Of a stretch of 64,000 nt of DNA, positions 36,047-44,615 are shown one piece after another (position 1 is the stretch's first letter; the number at the start of each line of letters is the position of its first letter). The position numbers and the translations under genes were made by a program. The DNA is from Arthrobacter sp. MYb23 (GTDB taxonomy: Bacteria; Actinomycetota; Actinomycetes; Actinomycetales; Micrococcaceae). The stretch covers positions 105,206 to 169,205 of the forward strand of contig NZ_PCPR01000008.1 in assembly GCF_002979775.1 (NCBI RefSeq). The letters are read 5' to 3'. The notes under the pieces were generated by a model that had not been told where the DNA came from, searched no databases, and saw only the letters and a program-made list of their open reading frames with translations.

Positions 36047-37068
36047 CAGCGTGCGCCGATGATGTCGATGCCGAGTTGGTCAAAGTGCGTGACCACTGCT
36101 CTGGCTGCGCCTTCAGCCACACCAGCTGAAACCTTGAGAGCGGGTGCCACCACCCTGGCGGCAACCTTGATGTCCCTCTCATTGGAGACGGCCTCAATGA
36201 TGGCAGCAGCATCCGTACCGATGGTGAAGAGCCGGCCGGTTTTCGTGTCCAGCAGGGTGTGTTCTGCTGCCCGCTTCAAGATAAAGGGAGCGCTCGCCGA
36301 CGGTACGTCATCCCTGAGTGTGGCGCCGTAAAGACTGACGCCGAATCCGACCAAGCTTGTGGTGGCCCTGTCTTCACGGGGGATGAACTTCCAAGCATCC
36401 AAAGCGGCAAGGTAGCGCGGGATCCAGGGCTTGGACTCAAGGGATTCTTGGATGTCGTCGGGGTAATGGACAGCGGCGACGGCGGACTCCGGCCTCAGCG
36501 AAAGGGCCCGGACTCTGATATCCGGCAGCGAATCACCCACCTTGCCGATTTTGGTTCCATAGGGCCCGGTCCTGACGGAACCATCCCACGTGATGTGAAG
36601 CCGGGTCAGCAGCAGGTTGTCCTTTGCAGCCCCGCTCAACAGGCGTCGCTCCGCCAGGACAGCGTTGACTTCTGTGAGTTGCTGGACAAAATGGCCGGAA
36701 CGGAAAGCCTCGTCTGCGTCGTCGAAAAAGGCCTGCCAGTCTTCCTCTGTGGTGATCCTGACTAACGTCACGCCCACGAGGTTCACAAAAGGGATGGCCA
36801 CATAGTCTTGGATTTCCAAACTGAGGGTGCCATCCACCAACAGCTCTTCCCCAGCGGCATCGAAGGACCCCGATACCGGGACGATGCCTTGGTCGGCCTT
36901 GTCCCCGTTCAAAACCAAAACAGTAGAGCCCTCACCGGCCAGCGTCTTTGCGTAATCAGTGTGCTCGGGATTCTCAACAAAAATGACGTGACCCGCAATC
37001 CGTCCGGTTACCCCTGTGATCCACTGATCCACGGCGGCGGCAATGCTCTGTTGCTGACTCAGCTTCAA
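36046..37068 (-). CDS. mpaB: RiPP recognition protein of a daptide-type cluster
   Basis: 340 aa. The first ~250 residues have no family I can name with confidence. The last ~75 (PFILKRAAEHTLLDTKTGR ... FDQLGIDI) have the beta-strand plus winged-helix layout of a PqqD-like RiPP recognition element. That fits a protein that binds the conserved leader and brings precursor to the dehydrogenase and aminotransferase. Start is TTG 37068 after TTGGGGAA. It is the first gene of the operon, with ~190 bp of non-coding sequence upstream. Confidence 0.75.
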   Translation of the reverse strand: MKLSQQQSIAAAVDQWITGVTGRIAGHVIFVENPEHTDYAKTLAGEGSTVLVLNGDKADQGIVPVSGSFDAAGEELLVDGTLSLEIQDYVAIPFVNLVGVTLVRITTEEDWQAFFDDADEAFRSGHFVQQLTEVNAVLAERRLLSGAAKDNLLLTRLHITWDGSVRTGPYGTKIGKVGDSLPDIRVRALSLRPESAVAAVHYPDDIQESLESKPWIPRYLAALDAWKFIPREDRATTSLVGFGVSLYGATLRDDVPSASAPFILKRAAEHTLLDTKTGRLFTIGTDAAAIIEAVSNERDIKVAARVVAPALKVSAGVAEGAARAVVTHFDQLGIDIIGAR

Positions 37069-37183
37069 TTCCCCAACCCCAATAGTTGTGTTGTCCTGCC
37101 GCTGCCCCGGCTGATGATCCGGGATCGCGTTTCGAGTAGGACACTATGGGTGGGTTTGGGTGCCACAGAGCGGAATTAATCAA

Positions 37184-37258
37184 CTAGGTGGTGAAAAGGG
37201 CTCCTGAGGGGCAAATTTAGGGGTACCTAGTGGGTGGTTGGAGGGCGTCTAGGTGGTG
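37184..37258. promoter_or_regulatory. three direct repeats upstream of the RiPP operon
   Basis: CTAGGTGGTG at 37184-37193 and 37249-37258, and the related CTAGTGGGTGG at 37227-37237, all in one direction. Start-to-start distances are 43 and 22 bp, close to two-turn helical steps, as for regulators that bind heptamer direct repeats. They lie 116-190 bp upstream of the first gene. No regulator gene is in the cluster. Confidence 0.45.
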
Positions 37259-37262
37259 GGAG

Positions 37263-38159
37263 TCAGCGGCTGAGGCGTGGGAATTCCACAGCTTTCGATC
37301 CCTGATCCAGTTGCTTGACTCTCTCCGCGGACCACGTCACTCCGGCGGGCATCTGCTCCGGCTCACGCCATGCCCTGTAGACCAGATCTGACGGGCGCGC
37401 GATGCCATAGGAGTGACGGAGGGCAGCTATGCAACGGTCGGCCAAAGCTTTGTACTCGGTGGTCAACGCCGGCAGTTCAAGCGAAGAAGTCCAGTTTGGT
37501 TGAGCAGCGCCCGGTGCCGACCATCCGGCGTCGGCCATTATCTGTTCCTTGGCGTCCGCCACCACGTCCGCACCGGGAGCCTCGGCGTCCAGGACGCCGG
37601 ACTGGCAGGCGAACTGCACGTACCGCTTGGGGTCTGCAGCGGAGGAAATGATGACGACGACGCGATCGTGAGTAGCGCGAAACGCCTCCACCAACCGGCC
37701 CCTGTAGTCATTCCAGGCTGGCATCTCTGGATCTACCCAGGGCGTCGGGACAGGGGTCCTGACTGTGGTGATTTCCAGGTCCGGATCGTCCAGAGGGATG
37801 GTTTTTATGTACTCGCCACGATCAACCTGCGTGAAGCCCTCAGCAAGTGACCTCGAGTCGCGCGTCCAGGCCATGACCGGCCCTTCAGGCGATTGGACCT
37901 CGAAGGCGAGGCCTCGGTAGGTGCCGTGGTACTTGAGCCTGAAGCACTCCAGTTCCAGCGGATCACCGACGGCGATGAGTCTCACGTACTGGCCGTGCTC
38001 ATTCCGGGTGAATCCAGGAGTCCGTCCATCGGCCCGGAGTACCCAGCCTTGGCCGCGTCGATCCAGCCGGACCTTGACGCCGTCGTATAGCGCGTAGGTT
38101 CCTGCCGACAGAGCGGTCGACGGCGGTCGGTTGCCGGAGCTGTCCTTGTCACCGGCCAT
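37263..38159 (-). CDS. TY-Chap-like domain protein
   Basis: 298 aa from ATG 38159, which follows the neighbour's stop by one base. The first ~110 residues are a beta-rich domain (YALYDGVKVRLDRRGQGWVLRADG). The rest (about 140-290, WNDYRGRLVEAFRATHDRVVVIISSAAD ... YVQFACQSG) resembles the TY-Chap family, proposed chaperones or specific partners of secreted (ESX/type VII) effectors in actinobacteria. No secretion gene is nearby. Family call is moderate; cytoplasmic. Confidence 0.6.
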   Translation of the reverse strand: MAGDKDSSGNRPPSTALSAGTYALYDGVKVRLDRRGQGWVLRADGRTPGFTRNEHGQYVRLIAVGDPLELECFRLKYHGTYRGLAFEVQSPEGPVMAWTRDSRSLAEGFTQVDRGEYIKTIPLDDPDLEITTVRTPVPTPWVDPEMPAWNDYRGRLVEAFRATHDRVVVIISSAADPKRYVQFACQSGVLDAEAPGADVVADAKEQIMADAGWSAPGAAQPNWTSSLELPALTTEYKALADRCIAALRHSYGIARPSDLVYRAWREPEQMPAGVTWSAERVKQLDQGSKAVEFPRLSR

Positions 38160-38160
38160 G

Positions 38161-38628
38161 TCAGTACCCCGAATTCCGATCGAGCTCAACGCCTTGTGGA
38201 GTGTGGAACATTGCGCTGAGACTCTTCGGATTGAGGTTCACAGTAACGCGCGCGCCTGAGGGCTGTAGCCAGCTCGCCGACTCCCCGCCATCGAACTTCC
38301 GGATATGTGGGCTTCCCCAGCGCTGCTGGCCAACACGGACCACGAGCGCAAAATTGTCACCCAGGAATTCAGTGGACTCCGGTGTGATCTGACGAATCAC
38401 GTCCGATATCCGCAAGCTGATGTAGCTGAGGTCTCCCTTGCTCCCAATCGTCGAAACGTCCGGGATGGTGAAGCCTGAAACATGATTCATCAAGTAGGGA
38501 GTGCCATCTTCCACCTCGATGCTCCAGCCGAAACGCTCGACGGCGAGGCGCTGCACCTCCTCCTGCGTCAGCGGCCACTCGGCGGCATCCCAGAAGTCCA
38601 TGAGGTCGCAGACCTCGGCTGGCGGCAT
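38161..38628 (-). CDS. hypothetical protein paired with the TY-Chap-like gene
   Basis: 155 aa from ATG 38628, chosen because GGAAAG precedes it and because the 46 residues of the longer reading look non-coding. The head EVCDLMDFWDAAEWPLTQEEVQRLAVERFGW resembles a small actinobacterial family (DUF6301-like) found beside immunity and TY-Chap genes; I am not certain of that match. No membrane segment. Forms a two-gene unit with the downstream gene. Confidence 0.6.
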   Translation of the reverse strand: MPPAEVCDLMDFWDAAEWPLTQEEVQRLAVERFGWSIEVEDGTPYLMNHVSGFTIPDVSTIGSKGDLSYISLRISDVIRQITPESTEFLGDNFALVVRVGQQRWGSPHIRKFDGGESASWLQPSGARVTVNLNPKSLSAMFHTPQGVELDRNSGY

Positions 38629-38839
38629 TGCTTTCCAAGTTGCGGGCTGTTTCACGCGTCGTCCCCAATTCCGAGCCTTTGCCGTGATGAATTCGGCAGG
38701 TTTATCCAGTTTAGGAGACGAGTTTGATCCCGGCCCGTGGCGATCGTGCCGACCGCTCGGTGGCAACGGGTATCCGGTGGCAAGAAGATAGGGCGGGCGC
38801 TGATACGCACCCGCCCTGTCCTCGTCAGGCTAAATAGAC

Positions 38840-40162
38840 CTACAGAACCGTGGTCCGCGAAAGAGACAGGTCCTTCGTCTCGCGGAAGAACAGGACCACA
38901 ACCACCGCCGACACCAATGCCATGCCCATCAGGTAGAAGGCCGGGGCCAAGGGTGAGCCAAAACCCGCTACCAACCCGGTGGCAACAAAGGGAGCGGTTC
39001 CGCCGAACAGCACGTACGCCAGCGTGTAACCAATGGCCGAGCCGGATGCCCGGACCGAGGAGGGGAACATCTCCACCAGCGCGGGAACATTGGATGTACC
39101 AATCACGGCTACCAGGGCACCCAGAACACTCGTCCCCAGGATCGCGAAACCGAGACCCAGCGGCATGATGGAGAACGCCGGAATGGTCATCACCACGAAG
39201 CCAACACACGCCACCAGCAGCATCCGTTTGCGGCCGTACCGGTCACTGGCACGGGCGGCCAGCGGGCAGACTGCCGTGTACACCAGCATGGTGATCACAC
39301 TGGTGATCATGGATTCGGCCGATGAATAGCCGAGGCTCGACGTCATGTACGCGATCATGTAACTGCTCATCAGGTAGTAAGCGATGGCGTTGGTGATGCT
39401 GTATCCGAACAGGGTGAAGATTTGGCGGGAGCACATGCGGATGGCATCGCCCAACGGCCGCTTTGCCACTTCGCCCGTCTTCTCCAGACCACGGAACACC
39501 GGGGTGTCGTCAACCTTTGACCGTATATACAGCCCGATCAGACCCAGCGGCGCAGCGAGCAGGAACGGAATCCGCCAACCCCAGGCATGCAAGTCGGCAG
39601 TGCTCAACGTGGAAGTGATCGCCACACCCAGCAGCGCACCGGCTACAGAAGCCAGGCCAACAGTGGCCGGGATAATGCTGGCGTACGTCGCCCGCTTGCC
39701 TTCCGGAGCGTATTCAACAATGAACGCTGAGGACCCCGTGTACTCACCACCGGTGGTGAACCCCTGAACCGCGCGGAACAGGAACAGCAAGATCGGAGCC
39801 CACACGCCAATCACCGCAAACGTCGGCAGGATTCCGATGCAGAACGTCGCCGCGCTCATGATCAGCACGCACAGGCCCAGCATCTTGTTGCGGCCAATCC
39901 GGTCACCGTAGCGTCCGAAGAAGGCTGCCCCGAGCGGCCTGGCGATGAATCCGCCGGCGAAGATCGCCCACACGGCCAGGAGTGACGCCGTCGTGGAGTA
40001 ATCCGGGAAGAAGAGCTTCGCGATGGTGACGGACATGACCGCATAAGCCGCGGAGTCGAACCATTCCACGAAGTTTCCGACGGCGGCTGCCGCGGCGACG
40101 CGCTTCAGGCTGCGCCGGGGGGAAGACTCAGTGTCTGCAACTTTCTCGGTCATCGTATTCAT
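38840..40162 (-). CDS. MFS transporter, metabolite:H+ symporter type
   Basis: 440 aa with twelve helices. GNFVEWFDSAAYAVMSVTIAKLFFP at the N-terminus and FFGRYGDRIGRNKML in the loop between helices two and three mark the MHS group (proline/betaine, shikimate, alpha-ketoglutarate carriers). VQGFTTGGEYTGSSAFIVEYAP is the conserved helix-five region. It overlaps the acyl-CoA synthetase gene by ATGA, so it most likely imports the organic acid that the synthetase activates. AAGGAC lies before ATG 40162. Confidence 0.9.
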   Translation of the reverse strand: MNTMTEKVADTESSPRRSLKRVAAAAAVGNFVEWFDSAAYAVMSVTIAKLFFPDYSTTASLLAVWAIFAGGFIARPLGAAFFGRYGDRIGRNKMLGLCVLIMSAATFCIGILPTFAVIGVWAPILLFLFRAVQGFTTGGEYTGSSAFIVEYAPEGKRATYASIIPATVGLASVAGALLGVAITSTLSTADLHAWGWRIPFLLAAPLGLIGLYIRSKVDDTPVFRGLEKTGEVAKRPLGDAIRMCSRQIFTLFGYSITNAIAYYLMSSYMIAYMTSSLGYSSAESMITSVITMLVYTAVCPLAARASDRYGRKRMLLVACVGFVVMTIPAFSIMPLGLGFAILGTSVLGALVAVIGTSNVPALVEMFPSSVRASGSAIGYTLAYVLFGGTAPFVATGLVAGFGSPLAPAFYLMGMALVSAVVVVLFFRETKDLSLSRTTVL

Positions 40163-41751
40163 GATTGTTGTCCTTCGAGGCGGGGAGAGGCTACAACGTG
40201 TGGGAGTTCGCGGAGCTGGGCCCGCTGGACTTTTCCGGTGGCCGACTTTGGCAGCGCGGAGACGTATTCAATGAATCGTGGGTACGCGAAGCGGGAGAAG
40301 TTCTCCTTCACGTGCGCCACGATGGTTTCGCTCAGTTCCGCTCCCCCAGCGTGACCGGGCATCAGTTCTATCCAGGCCTTGATGGACTGGCCGCGGAGCT
40401 CGTCGGGCACGCCGGTGACGGACACGTCCCGCACGGGATCGAGTTCGCGGATGACCGCCTCCAGCTCATAGGGTCCAACTCGGTAGCCTGACGTTTTGAT
40501 GACGTCATCGGTCCTCCCCAGGAACCAGACATAGCCGTCGTCGTCCGCATAGGCCTGGTCCTTGGTGTGGTACCAGCCGCCCCCGAATGCGGTAGCGGAC
40601 GCCTCCGGCATGTTCCAGTATCCCAAGGGAAATTGGGGGTTGGAGCGCGACCGGAGGCAGATCTCGCCGGTCTCGCCAGTGGGAACTTCCTGCTCGTTGT
40701 CGTCCAGCAGACGGACCTCCCATCCAGGGAGTGGGCGGCCCATGGAGCCTGGCTTCACCGGCACGTCCGGGTAGTTTCCCAGCAGCGGGTACGACTCAGT
40801 TGAACCGTAGTAATCCAGCAGCGTCACCCCGTATTGCCCCTCGAACCACGTGATCAGGTCCGGCGTCAGCGGCTCATTGGACGAGCAAACTGTCCGCAGG
40901 GACAGCGGGAAGCGAGTACCGGCGTCGGGCACGTCTTCGCGCATCTTGCGCAGGAACGTCGGGTTGACCAGCGCACTGGCGACGCGGTGGCGGCTCATGC
41001 TGTCCAGCAGGGCTACGGGGTCGAATCCACCGTTGGGTCGGAAGACCAAGTGGGTGGCACCGAGGCGGAGGGGACCCATCAGTTTGGCGAGCGACCACGC
41101 CCAATCCCCTGCCCCATAGAAGACGTCGCCGTCGCCGATCTGGTGGCAATACTCGAACTCATTGTGGCCAAGCAGCGTGCGGTGAGCGTGGACGATTCCC
41201 TTCGCCCGGCCGGTGGTGCCCGAGGTGTAGAAGATGAGTGCGGGGTCGTCGGCCTTGGTTTCGACGTCCTGGAACTCGGTGGGTGCTTGAGTGATGGCCG
41301 GGCTGTCGATGTCGATGAACGTGCCCTCGTAGTCTCCGAAGAGGTGCTTCGCGGACTCCTCGGCGATGATCACCGACGCACCGCTGTCCTCCAGCCGGAA
41401 ACGGATCGGCTCGGCAGCCCAGAGCAGGGACATGGTGACCAGGATGGCGCCGGTCCGCAGCACACCGAGATACGCAGCCGGAGTGTCGGAACGCTGAGGG
41501 AGGAGGACGGCGACGCGATCGCCCTTCTTGATGCCGGCTTTTTGGAGGGTGGCTGCGATCTGCCGGGATCGGTCCTGGATTTCGCCCCAGCTCACCTCGC
41601 GTTGACCTTCGACGGCGGACTCCAGGATAAGTGCCCGCTTGTCCCTTGGGTGCCGGTCGGCGACGTCGACGGCCATGTTGTAGAACTCCGGCACCTCCCA
41701 GCGGTGGCTGTTCCGCAGTTCGGTGTAGCGGTCTTGGGTTGCGGTTTTCAT
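40159..41751 (-). CDS. AMP-dependent acyl-CoA synthetase
   Basis: 530 aa ANL-superfamily ligase. P-loop-like YTSGTTGRAKGIVHAHRT, ATP-site DYYGSTESYPLLG, hinge LGRTDDVIKTSGYRVGPYELE and the catalytic C-terminal lysine in PKSATGKVQR are all intact. The layout is closest to medium-chain or aromatic acid:CoA ligases (benzoate type). With an MHS carrier and a crotonase in one operon it should start degradation of an imported aromatic, phenylpropenoid or unsaturated acid. Confidence 0.9.
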   Translation of the reverse strand: MKTATQDRYTELRNSHRWEVPEFYNMAVDVADRHPRDKRALILESAVEGQREVSWGEIQDRSRQIAATLQKAGIKKGDRVAVLLPQRSDTPAAYLGVLRTGAILVTMSLLWAAEPIRFRLEDSGASVIIAEESAKHLFGDYEGTFIDIDSPAITQAPTEFQDVETKADDPALIFYTSGTTGRAKGIVHAHRTLLGHNEFEYCHQIGDGDVFYGAGDWAWSLAKLMGPLRLGATHLVFRPNGGFDPVALLDSMSRHRVASALVNPTFLRKMREDVPDAGTRFPLSLRTVCSSNEPLTPDLITWFEGQYGVTLLDYYGSTESYPLLGNYPDVPVKPGSMGRPLPGWEVRLLDDNEQEVPTGETGEICLRSRSNPQFPLGYWNMPEASATAFGGGWYHTKDQAYADDDGYVWFLGRTDDVIKTSGYRVGPYELEAVIRELDPVRDVSVTGVPDELRGQSIKAWIELMPGHAGGAELSETIVAHVKENFSRFAYPRFIEYVSALPKSATGKVQRAQLRELPHVVASPRLEGQQS

Positions 41752-41768
41752 GATGTTATTCCGTCCGT

Positions 41769-42533
41769 TCAGCGGCGGCCGGCAAGGAAGCGGGCCATCT
41801 CGCGCTGCGGTTCACCGGTGCCATAGGCCTCGCGGTGAACGCGCTTGGCTTCGGCCATCGCATCGGCGAGGTCATCGTCTTCCAAGCTGCGCAGGCGGTT
41901 CTTCGTCAGGCGGACTGCGCCCGGGGGAAGGAGGCTCAAACGGGAGGCGAGGTCCTTGGCGTAAGCCAGCACGCCGCCGTCGTCCGCCAAGTAGTTAAGG
42001 AGGCCGAGCCGCTGTGCCTCGGCAGCATCCACCAGCTCGCCGGTGAGGACGAATTGGGAGGTCTTGGATTTGCCGAGGATGCTCCACATGGCCCAGATGC
42101 CCGTGATGCTCGGGATGCCGGAGAGGACTTCGGGCTGGCCCATGCGGACTTTGGAGTCGCCGACGCGGAGGTCCGCGAGCAGTGAGTATTGGAAGCCGGA
42201 GCCGGCGGCCACTCCGTTGACTGCGGCAATGGTGATCTGGTCCAGGTTACGGACGGCGCGGTAGAGGCGGTCGAAGCCGTCGATCCAAGCTTCTGCGGAC
42301 TCGTGATCCTCGGGGTTCATGGACGCGGTCTCGGCCAGGTCCTGCCCGGCGCAGAACGCGCGGCCACTGCCGGTGAGGATGACCGTGCGGATTTCGTCGT
42401 TGCCCTTCAGGCCTTCCAAGTAGCCGATGAGTTCGCCGCGCATTGCTTCGGTCCAGGCATTGAGCTTGTCCGGGCGGTTGAGGGTGATGATGGCCGTGGA
42501 GTCGATGAGTTCGAAGAGGACGTCCTGAGACAT
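41769..42533 (-). CDS. enoyl-CoA hydratase/isomerase
   Basis: 254 aa crotonase. Oxyanion elements CAGQDLAET and GVAAGSGFQYSLLADLRV are clear, and MGQPEVLSGIPSITGIWAM keeps the catalytic Glu of the PE motif, unlike the crotonase at 13494. ATG 42533 is chosen, with AAAGGA upstream; the longer reading crosses the LysR promoter. First gene of the operon with the ligase (17 bp apart) and transporter, divergent from LysR. Confidence 0.9.
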   Translation of the reverse strand: MSQDVLFELIDSTAIITLNRPDKLNAWTEAMRGELIGYLEGLKGNDEIRTVILTGSGRAFCAGQDLAETASMNPEDHESAEAWIDGFDRLYRAVRNLDQITIAAVNGVAAGSGFQYSLLADLRVGDSKVRMGQPEVLSGIPSITGIWAMWSILGKSKTSQFVLTGELVDAAEAQRLGLLNYLADDGGVLAYAKDLASRLSLLPPGAVRLTKNRLRSLEDDDLADAMAEAKRVHREAYGTGEPQREMARFLAGRR

Positions 42534-42648
42534 TGGGTGATTCCTTTGGGTCGTTTGGGGCTTCTTGAGTTCCAGTTGACCATCAGTAATTGTGACCCGT
42601 CTAACATCAATATCTACTCGTCTTGATACCAAACTGATATGGTGCGGC
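42534..42648. promoter_or_regulatory. divergent promoter region with LysR-type motif
   Basis: The 115-bp spacer is locally A/T-rich. TATC and GATA half sites 10 bp apart (near 42611-42628) and a further GATAT at 42635 fit the T-N11-A style of LysR sites. It would serve both the regulator and the operon. Confidence 0.45.
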
Positions 42649-43542
42649 ATGGACTTCCACCATCTCAAGTACTTCGTAGTCCTCTCCGAAGAACTTCATT
42701 TCGGGCGGGCAGCACAGCGTCTGCACATGGCCCAGCCTCCACTGTCGCAGCGGATCAAAGACCTGGAGAAAGAGCTCGGGGTGCTGCTGTTTCATCGGCG
42801 ACGCACCGGCGTCGAACTCTCCGAGGCAGGCGCGTTGCTGTTGGAACATGCCCGCGGGGTCTTGGATCACATGGCCATGGCGCAGGAATCGATGCGGCGC
42901 ATCCGGCCTGGAGCGTCGGGCATCCTGCAGGTGGCGGTGCCGCCGGACACGAACCCGGTTGCCTTGTCCACGATGGTTTCTTCTTTTGCCGCATCTGCGC
43001 CCGATGTTCTGCTCAACCTGCACGAACTCACCACCGTGGAGCAGGTTGAACGACTGCGCGACGGCGAACTGGACGTTGCGGTGGTGCGTCACCCGTTGAG
43101 CAGCGTGGGTTTCGAGTCAGGGCCGTTGTTCTCCCGGGCGCTCGGGGTGGTGCTGAATGCTTCGCACCCACTGGCTGCTTTGTCTTCTGTGCGACTGGGT
43201 GACCTTACCGGGAATCCTCTGATCATCTTCCCGCGGCACATGGCGCCAACGTTGTACGACTCGTTCCTTCAAACGTGCCGGGACACTGGGTACCTGCCTG
43301 CAGCGATTGTTCATGCCCGGAACCAACACTTCACGCACGGGTTGATCATGGCCGGCCGCGGGGTGCATTTCAACGAGGAGCCGTGGACGCCGTTGCCTTT
43401 GGGGATTGTGTGGCGGCCGTTTGTTGGTGATCCGCTGGCGTGGCGAACATCGGCTTTGTGGTTGAAGAGCAGGAGGTCAGCCGAGACGGATGCGTTTGTT
43501 GCGGCAGTCGGGGCGGGGCTGCAAGCAGGCGGGCATGAGTGA
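42649..43542 (+). CDS. LysR family transcriptional regulator
   Basis: 297 aa. N-terminal helix-turn-helix (MDFHHLKYFVVLSEELHFGRAAQRLHMAQPPLSQRIKDLEKELGVLLF) and a periplasmic-binding-like effector domain (about 90-290). ATG 42649 gives the canonical LysR N-terminus. It is divergent from the crotonase/ligase/transporter operon, the usual arrangement for a LysR activator that responds to a pathway acid or its CoA ester. Confidence 0.93.
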   Translation: MDFHHLKYFVVLSEELHFGRAAQRLHMAQPPLSQRIKDLEKELGVLLFHRRRTGVELSEAGALLLEHARGVLDHMAMAQESMRRIRPGASGILQVAVPPDTNPVALSTMVSSFAASAPDVLLNLHELTTVEQVERLRDGELDVAVVRHPLSSVGFESGPLFSRALGVVLNASHPLAALSSVRLGDLTGNPLIIFPRHMAPTLYDSFLQTCRDTGYLPAAIVHARNQHFTHGLIMAGRGVHFNEEPWTPLPLGIVWRPFVGDPLAWRTSALWLKSRRSAETDAFVAAVGAGLQAGGHE

Positions 43543-43621
43543 TGCTGCGCCACGACGAATCTCGATTTGATGGTGCAGGGGCTTTCGCATCTCCCGAAGA
43601 GGGCCGTGTTAGTGTCGTCAA

Positions 43622-43843
43622 ATGAAAGCGAACTCTCGCACCCTTCGCAGCCTTGCTATCTTCCTGGCAGGGTACGTACCGTTCGCGATTTTTTGGCCGA
43701 TGTACGGTGCCGTGACGGCATTCGGTATCGGCCTCGGCGTCACCGCGATCGTCATTTCAATTTTCGCCATAGTTTCCCAGCACCGTAAAACCCGACTCGA
43801 GGTCCAGGTTCATCCGGTCTTGCGTGACCGCAAACCGAGCTAA
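43622..43843 (+). CDS. small two-helix membrane protein
   Basis: 73 aa: two hydrophobic helices (about 10-30 and 33-51) and a basic C-tail (HRKTRLEVQVHPVLRDRKPS). ATG 43622 lacks a good ribosome-binding site. A long hairpin follows 68 bp after the stop. No family recognised. Confidence 0.55.
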   Translation: MKANSRTLRSLAIFLAGYVPFAIFWPMYGAVTAFGIGLGVTAIVISIFAIVSQHRKTRLEVQVHPVLRDRKPS

Positions 43844-43911
43844 CGCCGACCCCGACGCCCGCGAACACTTCCGCTCGGAGGCCGGGGCGGGGCGCCATTC
43901 ACAATTGCGAT

Positions 43912-43945
43912 GTCGAAACTATACCGATGGCGGTATGGTTTCGAC
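43912..43945. terminator. 15-bp inverted repeat
   Basis: GTCGAAACTATACCG (43912-43926) and CGGTATGGTTTCGAC (43931-43945) pair with one mismatch around an ATGG tetraloop, followed by GTTTG. Most likely the terminator of the small membrane-protein gene. It is unusually A/T-balanced for this genome. Confidence 0.6.
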
Positions 43946-44081
43946 GTTTGAGAGGTTTGTTCAAAGGCTCCCCGGATTCCTGCCCCAGTGGGGGCCAACC
44001 GGAAATAGCCGTGACATACAATCTCGGTGAGGGCGAAGCAAAGCGACGAAATTCCGGCACCGGTGTGGGGAAGAGGTCAGG

Positions 44082-44522
44082 ATGTTCGGTTGGAAGAAGC
44101 AGAAGCTCAACAATTTGGTGGAGCAGCTCAGGCCCGACTTGAGTCGGGAGTCGCTGGGCGTCGGTCCCACCTTCCCTGGAGTCGCCCCGAATCCACTCCT
44201 GAGCAGTGAAGCACGGAAGCGCATTGCGGAACTGCGTACTGGGACGCTTGCGCTCGGAGTCCTCGTCGACTGGCGCGAGGTCAACAACAACCCACGCATT
44301 GTCATGATGTTCGATGTAGAGACCGCCGACGGTACGTTCTTTCGCGGTATCGCAGACGAAAGCTTAACTATCACCGCTCTCACCCGACTTGCCCCAGGGC
44401 AGACGTTGCCAGTGCGCTACCGGCCTGCCGTCATGGATCACTACGTCGCACTGGCCACGGACGCGGACCCCGCGGATGTTCAGCAGCTCTCTGACGTGAT
44501 CGCGAGCCGCAAGCGGCCCTGA
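44082..44522 (+). CDS. hypothetical protein
   Basis: 146 aa, soluble. A basic N-terminus (FGWKKQKLNNLVEQLRPDL) and a beta-rich second half (TLALGVLVDWREVNNNPRIVMMFDVETADGTFFRGI ... PGQTLPVRYRP) that reads like a small OB- or SH3-like module found in actinobacterial membrane-linked proteins. AGGTCAGG precedes ATG 44082. No family I can name. Confidence 0.6.
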   Translation: MFGWKKQKLNNLVEQLRPDLSRESLGVGPTFPGVAPNPLLSSEARKRIAELRTGTLALGVLVDWREVNNNPRIVMMFDVETADGTFFRGIADESLTITALTRLAPGQTLPVRYRPAVMDHYVALATDADPADVQQLSDVIASRKRP

Positions 44523-44615
44523 CAGGTGATGTCACCACGCTGCCACCACGCTGCAGAGTTCGGGCGCTCGGGAATGGAGGTCGCTAAAGCGTTTCGACGG
44601 CGGCCAGTTGCGGGC

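Noticed and set aside
40834..41826. 330-codon open frame on the plus strand
   Set aside because: Antisense to the intact acyl-CoA synthetase, no family motif.
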